Positions 45,857 to 62,164 of a DNA stretch of 64,000 nucleotides are shown here, one piece after another; the first letter of the stretch is position 1; the number at the start of each line of letters is the position of its first letter. The notes below the pieces were generated by a model, which saw only the letters and a program-made list of their open reading frames with translations, was not told where the DNA came from and made no database searches. Made by a program: the position numbers and the translations under genes. Source of the DNA: Chlorophyllum brunneum (lineage: Eukaryota; Basidiomycota; Agaricomycetes; Agaricales; Agaricaceae); assembly GCA_963576785.1 (NCBI GenBank), contig OY756142.1, positions 186,001 through 250,000 of the forward strand. The letters are read 5' to 3'.

Positions 45857-47013
45857 TTACTTGGTCAATAGCTCCACAGCTTCCTGATATCGCGCCCTAG
45901 TCCCTTCAACAATGTTTTTGTCAATCGTCCATCCCTCTCCCTCTCTGCCTTCAGGTCCACCCTCCAAACCTTTCCGGAATCCAGATTCCACTAGCCAATC
46001 ACGAAGGTATTGTTTATCAAAACTCGGTTGAGGCTTGCCTGCCGTATATCCCTCGAGAGGCCAATACCGAGACGAATCAGGTGTCAAAACTTCGTCTATC
46101 AGAATTAACTCGCGTGTTTCCGGAGATGTAGCGGAGGAGGATGGGAGAAGTCCGAATTCAAATTTGCTATCGGCGAGGATCAATCCTCTGGACTCGGCAT
46201 ACTGTGCAGCAGTATTGTAAAGCCGAAGAGCGGTGGAGGAGATTCGGTTGTAAAGATCTTGTCCTATGAGTTGCGCAGCTGCAGGGTGTGGGATGAATAA
46301 GAAACTATCCGGCAAGGACGTAAGACACGAAGATGGAGAGATATTTCGAACCTTTTTCAGGCGAGATATTTTCGTCGTGAGCGCCCTGGATAGCCTTTGT
46401 TGAAGGTGTGAATATCGGTTCAGGGAATTTTTGAGATTCAACAAGTCCAGCAGGCATAGGAATCTCATGAACTGTTTGTGTTTTCTTGTACTCCGCCCAG
46501 GCAGATCCTGTACACCAGGGGAGTATGTTTCGCAATCAACGCATATTCGGTCGTAACAAACTAGAATGAGTAAGTGCGCACCGGTGATGTAGCCTCTGAC
46601 AATCGCCTCAATTGGGATGACCTCGGCTTTCTTCACTAGCATTGCCCGACCTTCGAGTTGGGCAGCATATGTTTGAACTTCAGATGGCATTTTCGAGATA
46701 GATGTCGTTATTAGATGGTTGGGGATTATGCCGGCTAGTTTTTGGAACCAGAAGAGCGAGAGCGTGGTGAGGAGTTGACCCTTCGTTGGTATTCCCTACC
46801 ATGAGGAACATCAATTAAGACCAGGATGAACAGAGTAGATAGACGCACATTGGTCAAGATGACGTCGTATGCAGATATCCGGTCGGTCGCAACAAAGAGT
46901 AGTGATGAGGGATCCGAAGTCGTATATATGTCGCGAACTTTGCCTTTCGACAAGAGATTGAGGTCGGGTAGAGAAGTCTGGAGAAGAGCTGTTGTACTTG
47001 GGTGGTCTGTCAT
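45857..47013 (-). CDS. ADE1: SAICAR synthase (phosphoribosylaminoimidazole-succinocarboxamide synthase)
   Basis: Minus-strand gene of four exons in the de novo purine pathway; it joins CAIR and aspartate to SAICAR with ATP. Motifs: LLSKGKVRDIY at the nucleotide-binding start, VATDRISAYDVIL, AIVRGYITGSAWAEYKK, DENISPEKAA, LILADSKFEFGL and ILIDEVLTPDSSRYWP. The introns near 46795-46848, 46512-46582 and 46280-46352 all have GT...AG ends. The third skips a stretch that is open but absent from the family. Start is taken at MTDHPSTTALL (47013); an upstream Met at 47025 is also in frame. Identification is firm. Confidence 0.93.
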
Positions 47014-47439
47014 TGAGTGGTACAAAATTTGTGTTCGGGACTATTTTAGGTTATCTTATCAGGTGATACCGGATCAGGGTCGTGTACTTTGTCCATTTGG
47101 ACGACGAAGTGTGCTTGACATTGTTCGTAAAATATGTGGCTGATACCATCTCGAGAAAGGATGTGCCTCTTGGCAATAGACGACACGCAATTTTGCTCAC
47201 CTCATACGGTACGGGAGGTCCATACACAATTCCTCCGCCAAAGATCCGCGACCTTCTCGGAATCCTCCACCACTGGTTCAAGATTCAATTTACTTTAATC
47301 CGTGTATATTGTATCCATAATCTGAATTCTCAAGCAACTTGATGATCCTCCTTTGATACTCAGCTTAGGGAGGAACAAGTTCCCACGGGGATGATGACAG
47401 CATTGCAGCAATCACGACGCGTTCATCCCGACGCTCACA
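47014..47439. promoter_or_regulatory. Divergent promoter, ADE1 / VPS41
   Basis: About 425 bp between the two starts. A minus-strand open frame at 47281-47051 has no recognised family and is probably chance. No TATA box or purine-response site could be assigned with confidence. Confidence 0.35.
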
Positions 47440-50400
47440 ATGTCCTCTCCTGATGAGCATGAGCACCTCCAAACACCACCACAACAAGAACATCAGTTCG
47501 CAGAGAATCCTCTCGCTCTGACGGACTCGAGCGTCGAGGAAGTACGGGGGGAGCATCGTCCCAATGGCTATCGACGGGCAGGACATGGCAGAGGGCTCCT
47601 AGAAGATGACGGGGAGATGGAGGAAGAAGATGAATATGAGGACGAGGAAGACGATGATGACGAAGAAGATGACGAAGACGACGACGAGGAAGAAGACGAA
47701 GAGGAGGACGATGAAGACGAAGAACCGGCACTGAAGTATGAGCGAATAACTGGGGCCATCCCAGAACTCCTCAAGAAAGACTCTGCCTCTGCACTCGCAA
47801 TATCCCATAACGTGATGGTACGTCTTCAATATCTTAAAACAGTGATTCCAACTAACCCAGAGCAAATGAATAGGCACTCGGAACCCATGCAGGAATTATC
47901 CATCTTCTGGACCTCACCGGTAAACGTATCAAGTCCTACAAACCTCATTACGCATCCATCGTCGACATATCTCTCGATACAAATGCCGAATTTGTAGCAA
48001 CGGCTTCAATAGACGGTTCGTGTGTCAATGCATTCCCGAAATACATAGATGTTAATCGTATAGATCCTCTTAGGACAGGTTGTCGTACACTCCGTTCATA
48101 CGACTGAATCGTATGCGTTTGATATGAAGAGACCAATGCGGACCGTTGCTCTCGAACCGAACTTTGGGAGGCGGAACACTCGTGCCTTGGTTCATGGTGG
48201 TTTGGCAGGCAACCTGGTACTTCGGGAGAAGGGCTGGCTGGGACACAAGGAGACGCTGTTACACTCTGGTGAAGGTCCCATATGGCAGGTCCGGTGGAGA
48301 GGGAGATTAATTGCATGGGCCAACGATACAGTGTGTCTCTTACGTTTCTACTGCCGGGTCCACACTGATGAATGAGCATACTACAGGGGGTCAAGATATA
48401 CGACTATACCTCACAAACCCGCATCACGTTCATCGATAGACCACAGGATAGCCCACGCGCAGATCTCTTCAAATGTACCTTGCACTGGCAGGACGACTCC
48501 ACGCTCCTCATCGCTTGGGCGGACTATATCAAGGTTGCTCGGATTCGTGAACGACCACGGACCACAACTTCTGCATCTTCTGCGAATCTACCTCCCTTCG
48601 TAGTTGAAATCACTGCGGTTTTCCAATTGGACTGCATGATCGCCGGCATAGTACCTCATCCAACGTCCAACCTCACCCATGTTCCTTCAGATGCCCAAAG
48701 CCTGAAGAGCAATGGATCTAGTACCAAACTCTCAGACAAACGACTACCTCCTCTCACTTCCTTTCTCATAATCGCGTATAGCCCACCTGAAACGTTTACG
48801 GACGAAATGACAGAAGATCGAACACGGCAAGCACGAAAACAAGCCGAACGTCCTGAACTTCGAATTATCTCACGTGGAGGTGAAGAGCTGGCAGCTGACG
48901 CAATAACTATCACGGATTTTCAAAAATGGGGGTGTAATGATTACATCTTAGTTGAGGGTATCAATGGTGATGATCCTGCTGGGTTTGATTTGGAGAATAG
49001 GAGTTATGTGGTGTTAAGTCCCAGGGATCTTGTGAGGGTTAGGCCGAGAGATAGAAGGGATCATGTTGGATGGTTGGTGGAGAGACAGAGGTATGAGGAA
49101 GCTTTGGAGGAGGTAGAGAAGATCGAGGAGGATGGGTTATTGAAGAAGACGAATGGTGTTTCAAGGGTCATTGGTGAAGGAGAAGAAGAAGAGAAGGATG
49201 TTTTGAATGCGGTTGAGATTGGGCAGATGTATATTCGACATCTTGCTAATGAGGGTGAGAGGCGCTGGGCTTTCGTTTGGCGACGCTGATGGACGATTCG
49301 TTTTTAGGAGAGTTTGTGAAAGCTGCAAAGTTGACTCCGAAAGTGTGCGGACATGATTCGAAACGATGGGAGGACTGGATTTTTGTGTTTGCGGACAAAC
49401 GACAATTACAGGTGAGTGCTTTTATGGTTGTGTGCAGCGGTTTTAGACTAATGATGATAGGCGATTATTCCTTATGTGCCTACCGAGTCGCCGCGCTTGG
49501 ATCATCTCGTGTATGAAATGATGCTAGCGCACTTTTTGGCTCATGACCGACAGGTAAAAGCGTTTGTTTTTGTTGATATTTGATACTAACTTTGTTGGAT
49601 AGGCATTATTGCAAACGATCAAAGAATGGCCAAGAGAGATTTACGATATTAGCGCTGTCATTGTCGCTGTTCGTTCAGAGCTCGACAGGGCTTTATCACA
49701 AACCAAATCCATGTCTTCTCCTCCTTCCAGTAATACGATTCTAATGGAATGTCTCGCAGAACTGTACGTTCCATTGCATGATATTTGCTTTCCCCACTTA
49801 GTTTCGTGCAACAGGTACACGGCGAATAGACAACCAGGAAAAGCACTTCCGTTTTACCTCCGACTACGAAGACCAAACGTATTCGAGTTGATCAAGGAAC
49901 ATAATTTGTTTACGGATGTACAAGATCAAGTGTTGTTACTTGTGGAGTTTGATCATGAGTTGATGGAGAAAAGGAAAGCGACGGGTGTGGATCCTGGACA
50001 GAGTGAAGCGATTAATCTGTTGGTGAATAATATTCACTCGATACCCGTGAGTTCATTTGGCAAAAAAAAAAGAAATGATAATTGAAATTTGGATGTAGAT
50101 TGTGCGTGTGGTACAGCAATTGCAGAATAAGCTGTATTATTTGTTTTTGTACCTTGATGCGTTGGTGGATAAGGACCCGCATTTGGTTTCGGAGTTTGCG
50201 GATTTGCAGGTGAGTGGTTATATTTTATTCCTTGTATGCGAGGAGTCAATGATCTTGGTGTAGGTCAAGTTGTATGCAGAGTTCGCTACGACGCGGTTGA
50301 TTGATTTCCTGCGTGCGAGTAATTACTACAACCTCGAAAACGTGAGTATCACCTTTATACATCTTCTGTTTTGGTCGGGATGTTGATGGAGTGAGGGAAG

Positions 50401-51282
50401 GCTTATGAAGTGTGTAATGATCGTGATTTGGTTCTGGAGATGGTGTTTTTGTTAGGTCGGATGGGGAATAACAAGAAAGCATTAACGCTTATCATCGAAC
50501 GACTCGGTGACGTCCAACGCGCAAGTTCCCTCCCTCCCTCTTTCTCCCCCCTCACAAACCTAACTTTCCCCCTAGGCAATCGAATTCGCAAAAGAACAAT
50601 CCGACGACGACCTCTGGGAAGATCTCTTAAAATATTCCGAAACGCGACCAACATTCATTCGAGGATTATTAGAAAACGTCGGAGTGGAGATATCACCGAT
50701 AAGGTTGATAAGAAGGATAAAAAATGGATTGGAGATTCCTGGATTGAAAGAAGCGTTGATAAAGATTTTACAGGATTTTCATTTGCAGGTGGGGCTTTTG
50801 GAAGGGTGTAGGTGTGTTATGGAGGGTGATTGTGCGGAGTTGAGTGCGAGGTTGAGTAGAGGACAGGGTGGGGGTGTGTTTTTGACTGGTAAGTGTTTTA
50901 ATATTATTATTATCATTGTTGTTGGAATGAGCTGAGCTGGATAGCGAATACGAAATGTTTGGTGTGTGGGAGAGCGGTACAGGAGAATGGGAAGGGCTTT
51001 TTGATATTGTTTTTGTGTCGGCATGTGGTGCATGCTTCGTGTATGCCTATGATGGGTGGGAATGGGGAATTGGTGAAGAGTTTGGAAGTGGTTTTGGGTG
51101 ATGGAGGGTGGGGGAGTGGGAAGAAGGGGATTAGTGGGAGTGTTGCTTTGTGAGTTTGGTTATTATTATTATTTTTTTGGTCCTTTGATTGATGGTTTGT
51201 TTGTAGGGAGTCGATGATTCGGTCGAGGATGGGTAGAGGATGTCCGGTTTGTCATAAAGCGGTGGAGGGACAACGGACATGA
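47440..51282 (+). CDS. VPS41: Vps41, HOPS tethering complex subunit
   Basis: About a dozen exons give a protein of a little over 1,000 residues. A strongly acidic, disordered head (about residues 50-90, almost all Asp/Glu) precedes the beta-propeller (IPELLKKDSASALAISHNVM, GTHAGIIHLLDLTGKRIKSY, GPIWQVRWRGRLIAWANDTGVKIYD). A clathrin-heavy-chain-like repeat region follows (AFIIPYVP-type segment IIPYVPTESPRLDHLVYEMM, AELYTANRQPGKALPFYLRL). The C-terminal RING-H2 is TKCLVCGRAV...FLCRHVVHASCM...CPVCHKAV. A 54-bp intron near 49255 is needed to bridge LANEGEFVKAAKL. Vps41 tethers late endosomes and AP-3 vesicles to the vacuole and binds Rab7/Ypt7. Stop at 51282. Confidence 0.9.
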
Positions 51283-51422
51283 GGAGGGTTTTATAACTTG
51301 GATATCGTTTTTGTGCATTTGATTTACATGATTCCGCATTAAATATGAATATACCCGAAATAATCAAGAGACGAAAGCTACATACAAATAGATAAGAATA
51401 ATAAATAAGGGAGATGAAAGGT

Positions 51423-52304
51423 TTAAGAAGGACGTTGTTGGGTCATTCGAATACGAAGAAGTTCTTCCATGAGTTCAGTACGTTTTTGTAAAAGCTCATA
51501 AGTCCGACGAGGATCGTAATCAGGTGAAGTAGCGAGGAGAGTTCGCCAATCTTGTTCCTCCGAGGGAGAAGGGGTTTCGGGTGGGTGGGTGAGTGAAAGG
51601 GAGTGATGATGAGAGAGGAAGGAGGATAGTTCGGAATCGTGATCGACTAGGGAGATGTAGCCTGTTCGACGGATTGGTGGAAGTTGATGGGTGAATGAGA
51701 AATCGTCTCGTGGGATGGGTGTGGTTGATTGGTGTAGAGGGGGGGTAGAGGGATTTGTTATTGGTGGTGGGGAGGGAGTTGTAGATGGTTCTGTAGCGAA
51801 GAGGAGAGTGGTTGTGGTTGGTGTAGGTGGAGGTGATGGATGTTGGGTGAATGGAGGAGGAGGTAGAAAAGTGATTGTAGACGATGGAGATGTGGTCGAT
51901 ATCGATTCCTCTTCTTCTCGTTCTTGGCGCTCATCAACCAAAAGTCCTAATTCCCTACCGATCCAACATAAAACTTCCGCAACATAAACCACTTCATCCC
52001 AGTTCCCACTAGCAAGTAACCTTGGATCTATTCTACTCAATCCGATATCAGTTCTTAGGATATCAGTTTCGAGGATTCCTAAGAAGATTTTTGTGGTTTG
52101 GATGTGATGATCGTTGGTGTTGTGGATGGAGTCGATGGGAATACGGATGTGGAGGATTGATTCGAGGATTGCAAGGAGGAGAGAAGGAGTTAAGTCTGTT
52201 GGAGATTGGAGAGTGAATGGGAGGTGGAGTGCGAGGAGGAGGTCGTTGAGTTGACGGGTCAATAATAATGTGGTCATCGTCACATAAGAGACGCGTCTCG
52301 TCAC
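51423..52304 (-). CDS. DUF5745 (CH-like) domain protein, possible spindle-associated
   Basis: Intact single-exon minus-strand frame of 293 aa; a second in-frame Met (MTTLLLTRQLNDLL) at 52277 may be the real start. The N-terminal half has QLNDLLLALHLPFTLQSPTDLTPSLLLAILESIL, then KIFLGILETDIL, IDPRLLASGNWDEVVYVAEVLCWIGREL. This pattern matches, from memory, the DUF5745 / NDC80-type calponin-homology-like domain of centrosome and spindle-pole proteins. The rest is Pro/Ser/Thr-rich and disordered, ending in a short coiled-coil-like RTYELLQKRTELMEELLRI. Function is inferred. It shares an 80-bp divergent promoter with SMC5. Confidence 0.6.
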   Translation of the reverse strand: MTRRVSYVTMTTLLLTRQLNDLLLALHLPFTLQSPTDLTPSLLLAILESILHIRIPIDSIHNTNDHHIQTTKIFLGILETDILRTDIGLSRIDPRLLASGNWDEVVYVAEVLCWIGRELGLLVDERQEREEEESISTTSPSSTITFLPPPPFTQHPSPPPTPTTTTLLFATEPSTTPSPPPITNPSTPPLHQSTTPIPRDDFSFTHQLPPIRRTGYISLVDHDSELSSFLSHHHSLSLTHPPETPSPSEEQDWRTLLATSPDYDPRRTYELLQKRTELMEELLRIRMTQQRPS

Positions 52305-52384
52305 ATTTCACTAAACCCCCCTCATTAAGCTTGTCACACGCGCACACAACACTTGGTTCTCTACCACCTACGCTCGCACATTAT
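52305..52384. promoter_or_regulatory. Very short divergent promoter, DUF5745-like gene / SMC5
   Basis: Only 80 bp lie between the two start codons (110 bp if the internal Met of the left gene is used). No TATA box is seen; expression of the two genes may be coupled. Confidence 0.5.
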
Positions 52385-57102
<4,718 letters not shown>

Positions 57103-57270
57103 ATATGGATGGTAAAGAGGGGGGATTGTGGATACAGTATGTATGTCTCTGAGCGTAGTTTTAGTGTATGTCCTGTCGTTAAATGGTTTCGGTTTGACAC
57201 GACTACTTGAGATCTAAGCAGACATTGAATTGTAGAATAAAAAGGAAAAGTGGTTAGAATACATTATATA

Positions 57271-58532
57271 CTACATATACAGTGATGCCGGGACAACGCC
57301 CTTGATAACAGCCAATTCAGCATTGATGATACTACTGGTAGCAGCACCGATAGATACATTGTTAGCAAGGACGACGAATTTGATATCCAGAACTTGACAT
57401 TGACGAACACGACCAACAGAAACACCAGCACCATCTTGATAATACCTATCCAACCTTGGTTGTGGTCGATCTGGCTCTTCATGAACTGTGATAGCATGTC
57501 TCGGTGCACTAGGACATCCAAGAGATTGCGCATCTGGTGTATATGTAGCGAGAGCTTCACGAACTTGTTGTGGACTAGGTGGAGGTCTTCTTGCGAATCG
57601 TACTGAAACGCATTCGGTGTGTCCATCAATGACAGGGACACGATTACATGAAGCGGATACACGTAATGGTTGCCTGGAATGCATATCAAAACTCTTGATA
57701 CCTTCATCGTTTTCTGTGATTCCACCAAGAATTTTTAGGGTTTCCCATTCTATTTTTTCTTCTTCGCCGCTGATGTAGGGAACGATGTTGTCTAGTATGT
57801 CGAGGGATGATATACCGGGATATCCGGCACCGGAAATGGCTTGGAGAGTGGTTACGATGACGGCTTCGATTGGACCGAAAGCTTTTTCGAGTGCGGCTAA
57901 GGGGATGACGTAGCCTGTTGTTGAACAGTTGGCGTTTGTGACGATGAAACCTGTTTTGAGAGGGGGGGAGTGGAGAGAACGTTGTTGAGGTACGATGGAG
58001 AGGTGGGAATGGTTGACGAGAGGGACTATGAGTGGTACGTGTGGATCGCGGCGGTAGTTCTTGGCGTTGGAGAACACAGCAATTTCGGCTGTACGGAATG
58101 CAGCCTCTGGGGTAAAAAGTTAGAGTACTGGTATGTTAAATAATGTTATGAGGTACCAATGTCGCCTGCCACGTCTGCGTCGAGACCTGAAAACACGATC
58201 CTGCATTCTCCGAAACCGGGTTCGGAAGGATTACACTCGCGAACGACCTGTTCACGGACAGAATTCGGGATAGGAGTGGACTGTTTCCAAGTCACAGCAC
58301 TATGGTATGGTTTTCCAGCTGAACGTGGAGAAGCGCCCAGCGCATGGATCTTGAACCAGGGGTGGGCTGAGAGAAGGATGATGAAGCGCTGGCCGACGGT
58401 GCCAGTTGCGCCCAAGACGCCGACGGTGATCTTGCTGTGGACGTCCGGGGAGGGGGAGACGGGGGAGAGGGACTCCTGGGGCATTGTGCGGGGGTAGTGG
58501 AGCTTTGAAGGCGAGAATCGGTTGCTGCTCAT
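57271..58532 (-). CDS. HOM2: Aspartate-semialdehyde dehydrogenase
   Basis: Two-exon minus-strand gene. NADP-binding start VGVLGATGTVGQRFIILL; catalytic Cys in TNANCSTTGYVIPL; substrate-binding regions GAGYPGISSLDI, RVPVIDGHTECVSVRF and a C-terminal NVSIGAATSSIINAEL. The short intron (about 58080-58157) joins DADVAGDIG to EAAFRTAEIAVFSNAKNYR. The enzyme reduces aspartyl-4-phosphate to aspartate semialdehyde in the pathway to threonine, methionine and isoleucine (and lysine elsewhere). The start may be the upstream MSSNRF (58532) or the internal MPQESL; the latter is closer to the usual length. Fungi use it as a drug-target enzyme because animals lack it. Confidence 0.92.
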
Positions 58533-58640
58533 TGCACCTCGCCAATAAATTAATGCTCAAAATCGGATTATTCCTTCTCTCTTATCTCACACGTGATTCG
58601 TGATTATCTCGGCAATGTCACCTGATCCTCTCCTTCAACG

Positions 58641-59152
58641 ATGTCGGCCAGCACGACCACCAACAACACGACAAACCCAGGCGCTGTGGCACACAACACT
58701 GGTGTCCTGGGCTCTGTACACTTTCTCTCTGCGTGTTTCTCGGGCGCTGCTGCTGGAATCCTTGGCCTGACAAATTTCTCGGGGTTTTTGCTCTTCTTCG
58801 CGTCACTCTTATTCTCCGCGCTTTGCATATCCACTTTCCGGTGTGTATATGTTTGTTGTCTCTCTATTGACGCTCGTGACTCATGCCATCGATTGCTATA
58901 GGTGTGGTGGGCATCCCGGCAAGTATCTTTCTGATGGGTGGTGGGAGCTCGTCAAGCCTACACAGGATATCCTGTTTGGGTTCATCCTTCTCTGGACTCT
59001 ATTCTACGGTCAGTATACCCACTTGTCAGTCCCTTCGTAATCATGCTGACTTATCCGCGGCCGATAGGTATTGTGCATGGTGAGCCAATGCTCATAAAAT
59101 CTGCACTCCGAATCTACCTAACTCTTGACTTGCGTCGTGCAGTGTATGATTA
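58641..59152 (+). CDS. EMC6: ER membrane protein complex subunit 6 (EMC6)
   Basis: Four short exons give about 110 residues. The first carries HNTGVLGSVHFLSACFSGAAAGILGLTNFSG, which is the EMC6 core (SxxSGxxAGILGLTxxxGF), and a helix LLFFASLLFSALCI. The second has KPTQDILFGFILLWTLFYG, matching EMC6's LxxGLFTYVLFWTFLYGMVHVY, and the last two tiny exons give IVHVYD. The stop is at 59152. The EMC inserts tail-anchored and multi-pass proteins into the ER membrane. Small size and helix order match the family. Confidence 0.85.
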
Positions 59153-59186
59153 GAGTAAACCGGACTACGTGAGCGATTACTCTCTC

Positions 59187-59646
59187 TCATCCCAGGATTC
59201 CACGGCTAAACGGAGGAAATGACCATTTAGTATTACACCATATGCAACGTATATACCCTAATACCCCCGTTCTCGTTTCGAGTCTTGTGAAATACCCGCT
59301 CTGCGTCATTTTCCGGAGACCCACTCGCCCCTCAATGTTGTAAAAAAGCACCGTACCGAGACGGAAAGCACGGAAGGTATAAGTCTGTAGATCCTCCCAG
59401 GCCCCCTCCTTCATCCGCCCGCCGACGATTAACAAATTCACCTACCCCTTGATTCGTCTCCCATGGTAATGTACCCTTTACACCTTTCCAAGTCGACTTT
59501 CTTCCGTCATTCCTGAGATCTGCAAGTTTGGTTATTCTCGTCCGCGGTTTCCAAAGCATCAAACTTTTCACACCAGGTCTGTCGGCTGCTTTGCCTTGGT
59601 AACTTGTCCGTTTTCCCTTGCCGGAGGGTCTGATAGGCTTTCCCAT
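59187..59646 (-). CDS. Small basic protein, unknown
   Basis: On the minus strand a Lys/Arg-rich frame from MGKPIRPSGKGKRTSYQGKA to TLPWETNQG can join across a 68-bp GT...AG intron (gtaggt...ctacag) to TYTFRAFRLGTVLFYNIEG and a tail ending SRGILG. The spliced reading gives about 130 residues of basic, Trp- and Tyr-containing sequence. I do not recognise it; a mitochondrial or ribosome-associated protein is conceivable from composition only. It could also be non-coding. Confidence 0.4.
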
Positions 59647-60637
59647 TGGGTATGATGAGCGGGGTCGAAGAATTCCGTGCGTTGACTTGGAGACGAAAGA
59701 ATCATGGCAATTTACAAATTTACTGTTACTCTATAGTAGTAACCACACTTCTGACCCTGGTGTTGCCACACCTCCACTTATACAATCATTAAAACTTCGA
59801 TTCCCCCGCCGAACACCCGGCGGTGTATGGGTTTTTCGGAAGCGATAGTAGTCGGCCCCAATCGCCAGAAGAAATGCTCACGAAGATCAACATTTATGAG
59901 CCTTACACCCCCACATCTCCGTCCCCGTCCCGTACGGTAGAAATAAGACGGAGGACAACCTTCAATGGGAAAATTACCATAGGGAATTATCTTAGATTTT
60001 ACACACACACACACTTGATTCTGTTGAGTAATAACTTGGGATCGGGCGGAGGCAAGGAAGTGTAATAGAGTAAGTTGTTGTGATTTCGGTTGTTGGTGGA
60101 CCGAAGGGTTAGGATTCCAGGAAAGTAAATAAGAACAAAATAAAATTTATAAAGAAGTTGGGAAGTATGCTGTGGAATCCGATGCGGGATACTCGGATAG
60201 GATTTTTCCGTTTTGTGTTGTTATCAGAGGCTGCTCCTTGCGATTCGCCGGCCCGACACTCCGCTATGGGCCGCGTCTCACTTTATCTCTCCTCTCATTG
60301 CTGTTGTTGAAAACATCTCCCTCTTGTCTTGCCTTAGCCGCTGGTTGAAAAAAAAAAATCTTTTGAAAGAAAACTTCGTCGGCATACGATCAGAAAAATC
60401 GGATCCCAAAACGGAGCCTCCGGAAATTGAAGATTTCCAGGAATACTCTTTTTTTTTTTTGTTTTTGGCTGTTTCTGGCTCCCACAATCCCTGACCACTG
60501 AAATCAAGAAGCGCGGTATAGCTCGCGCTAGAGAATTCAATACATTCATCGAGTTTACGAATTACCCCAAGAGGTTCAAAGAAGAAGACGAAAAGACTTA
60601 CTGCTGTTGCTATTCGTTAAAATCAGAGTAGGACACA
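59647..60637. other. Intergenic with facing A and T tracts
   Basis: No gene is supported. Frames with SPEEMLTKINIYEPYTP (about 59823-60065) are open but unsupported. An A11 tract near 60349 and a T11 tract near 60451 face each other across about 90 bp upstream of RRP43 and could form a loop or reflect a retroposed poly(A) end. Confidence 0.35.
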
Positions 60638-62164
60638 ATGGCGACATTGGCAAATATGGAATCTTCACTCAAAGCTGCGATTTTTCAACGATTACATCCG
60701 AGAGTGTATCTGGAGAGGTTTTTAGCTGAGGATGTGAGACCGGATGGACGTGTGCTTGGGTTTGGTAGAGTAGGAGAAGGAGAGAAAGAGAAAGAGATTT
60801 GGAGGGATTTATCGATTAATGTTGGTATGTCTCTTCGTTTCTTTCTTTTTACTTTTTCTATAATATTTTCCTATTCCCCGTTGGAAGTGATTTCTTGAAC
60901 CGATTAAGCTCATGGTTTCTGGTGACCCACTTTCGTACATTGATTCTGGGAATACGTGGTCTAGCCGAGACCAAGCCTAGCCTCCGAGAGATTCTCATAC
61001 ACACACACATATGGGATTGGTTCTGTGCCTTGCTTGCATCATCACATATGCTTTTCGTACCAAAGATCTGGACTCTCTCTCTACACAAAACGAAAGATTT
61101 CCCGTCTCTTTGGATTCCGCAGCACATGCATCTAATTCTTGGCTTATTCATCTTTCTCGACCCTTTATTCAGGATCGATAAATACAGCGGATGGTTCTGC
61201 TCTTGTTCGGATGGGAGGAACGACGATTGTTTGTGGTGTTAAAGCTGAGATTGCTGAACCAGACCTTGAGAAACCGAATGAAGGTTTTCTTGGTGAGGTT
61301 TATTCATACCACACACATACACTTTCCTGACGAGTTATTTCCAGTCCCAAATGTCGATCTTCCAGCCATGTGTCATCCGAAATTCAAACCTGGTCCACCA
61401 TCTGACGAGGCACAAGTCCTCTCTGAGCGTTTATTTGAAACGTTAACCTCGTATGTAACTCTGGAGCGCTCCGCAATCACACCGTTTTTTTGACTTTCTA
61501 CCCCAGATCGAATTTTATACCATTGCAATCCCTCGTGATACATCTCGGGAAAGCTGTGTGGACACTCTATGTAGACGCAACGTGTATAAATTACGACGGG
61601 AACGTGTTTGATGCTACTCTGATTGCGATGGTTGCTGCTTTGATGAATAGTAAGTCTTTTTTTTCTCTAATTCCTTCGACCCTTCCCATATTCATTGTGT
61701 GCTACAGCACGACTACCAAAAGCTGTATATGATGAAGATATGGACCAGACAATATGTCACCGTCAACCGAAATCACCCTTGACTATTAATGGTTTACCGC
61801 TGTCTACATCTTTCGGTATTTTCGACTCGTATGTCATGACTACCCCCTTTTTTATTTACCCGAACCTGAAAACACGTTCTAAATCTGGCCTTTACCCCAC
61901 ATTCACAGAACACACGTCCTTGCCGATCCAACCGCATTCGAAGAACCCCTTCTGGACAGTACAATTTCCATTGTCATGGGTAAAGGACAAGTTGACGACT
62001 TGAATTCTGAGACGGTTGAACTACTCAACGTCGTGCAACAAGGTCTTGGAATCGTAAATTCGAATTCAGGGTCGTTGGATGATACTCTCACCAGTTGTAT
62101 CGAAGCTGGAAAGAAAAGATGGGTAGAACTAGCGAAGATTGTGCGGGAGACCGCTGTTCCATAA
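60638..62164 (+). CDS. RRP43: Exosome core subunit Rrp43 (RNase PH-like)
   Basis: About six exons give roughly 300 residues. Family marks: FQRLHPRVYLERFLAEDVRPDGR, SINTADGSALVRMGGTTIVCGVKAEIAEP, VPNVDLPAMCHPKFKPGPPSDEAQVLSERL, KAVWTLYVDATCINYDGNVFDATLIAMVAAL and STISIVMGKGQVD. These are the RNase PH fold landmarks of Rrp43/EXOSC8. The protein is one of six in the catalytically inert ring of the RNA exosome, acting in rRNA processing and mRNA decay in nucleus and cytoplasm. The large second intron (about 60824-61172) is long for this window. Stop at 62164. Confidence 0.9.

Noticed and set aside
47568..47774. Antisense frame rich in Ser inside the VPS41 acidic region
   Set aside because: It is the reverse complement of the Asp/Glu codon run and has no independent support.
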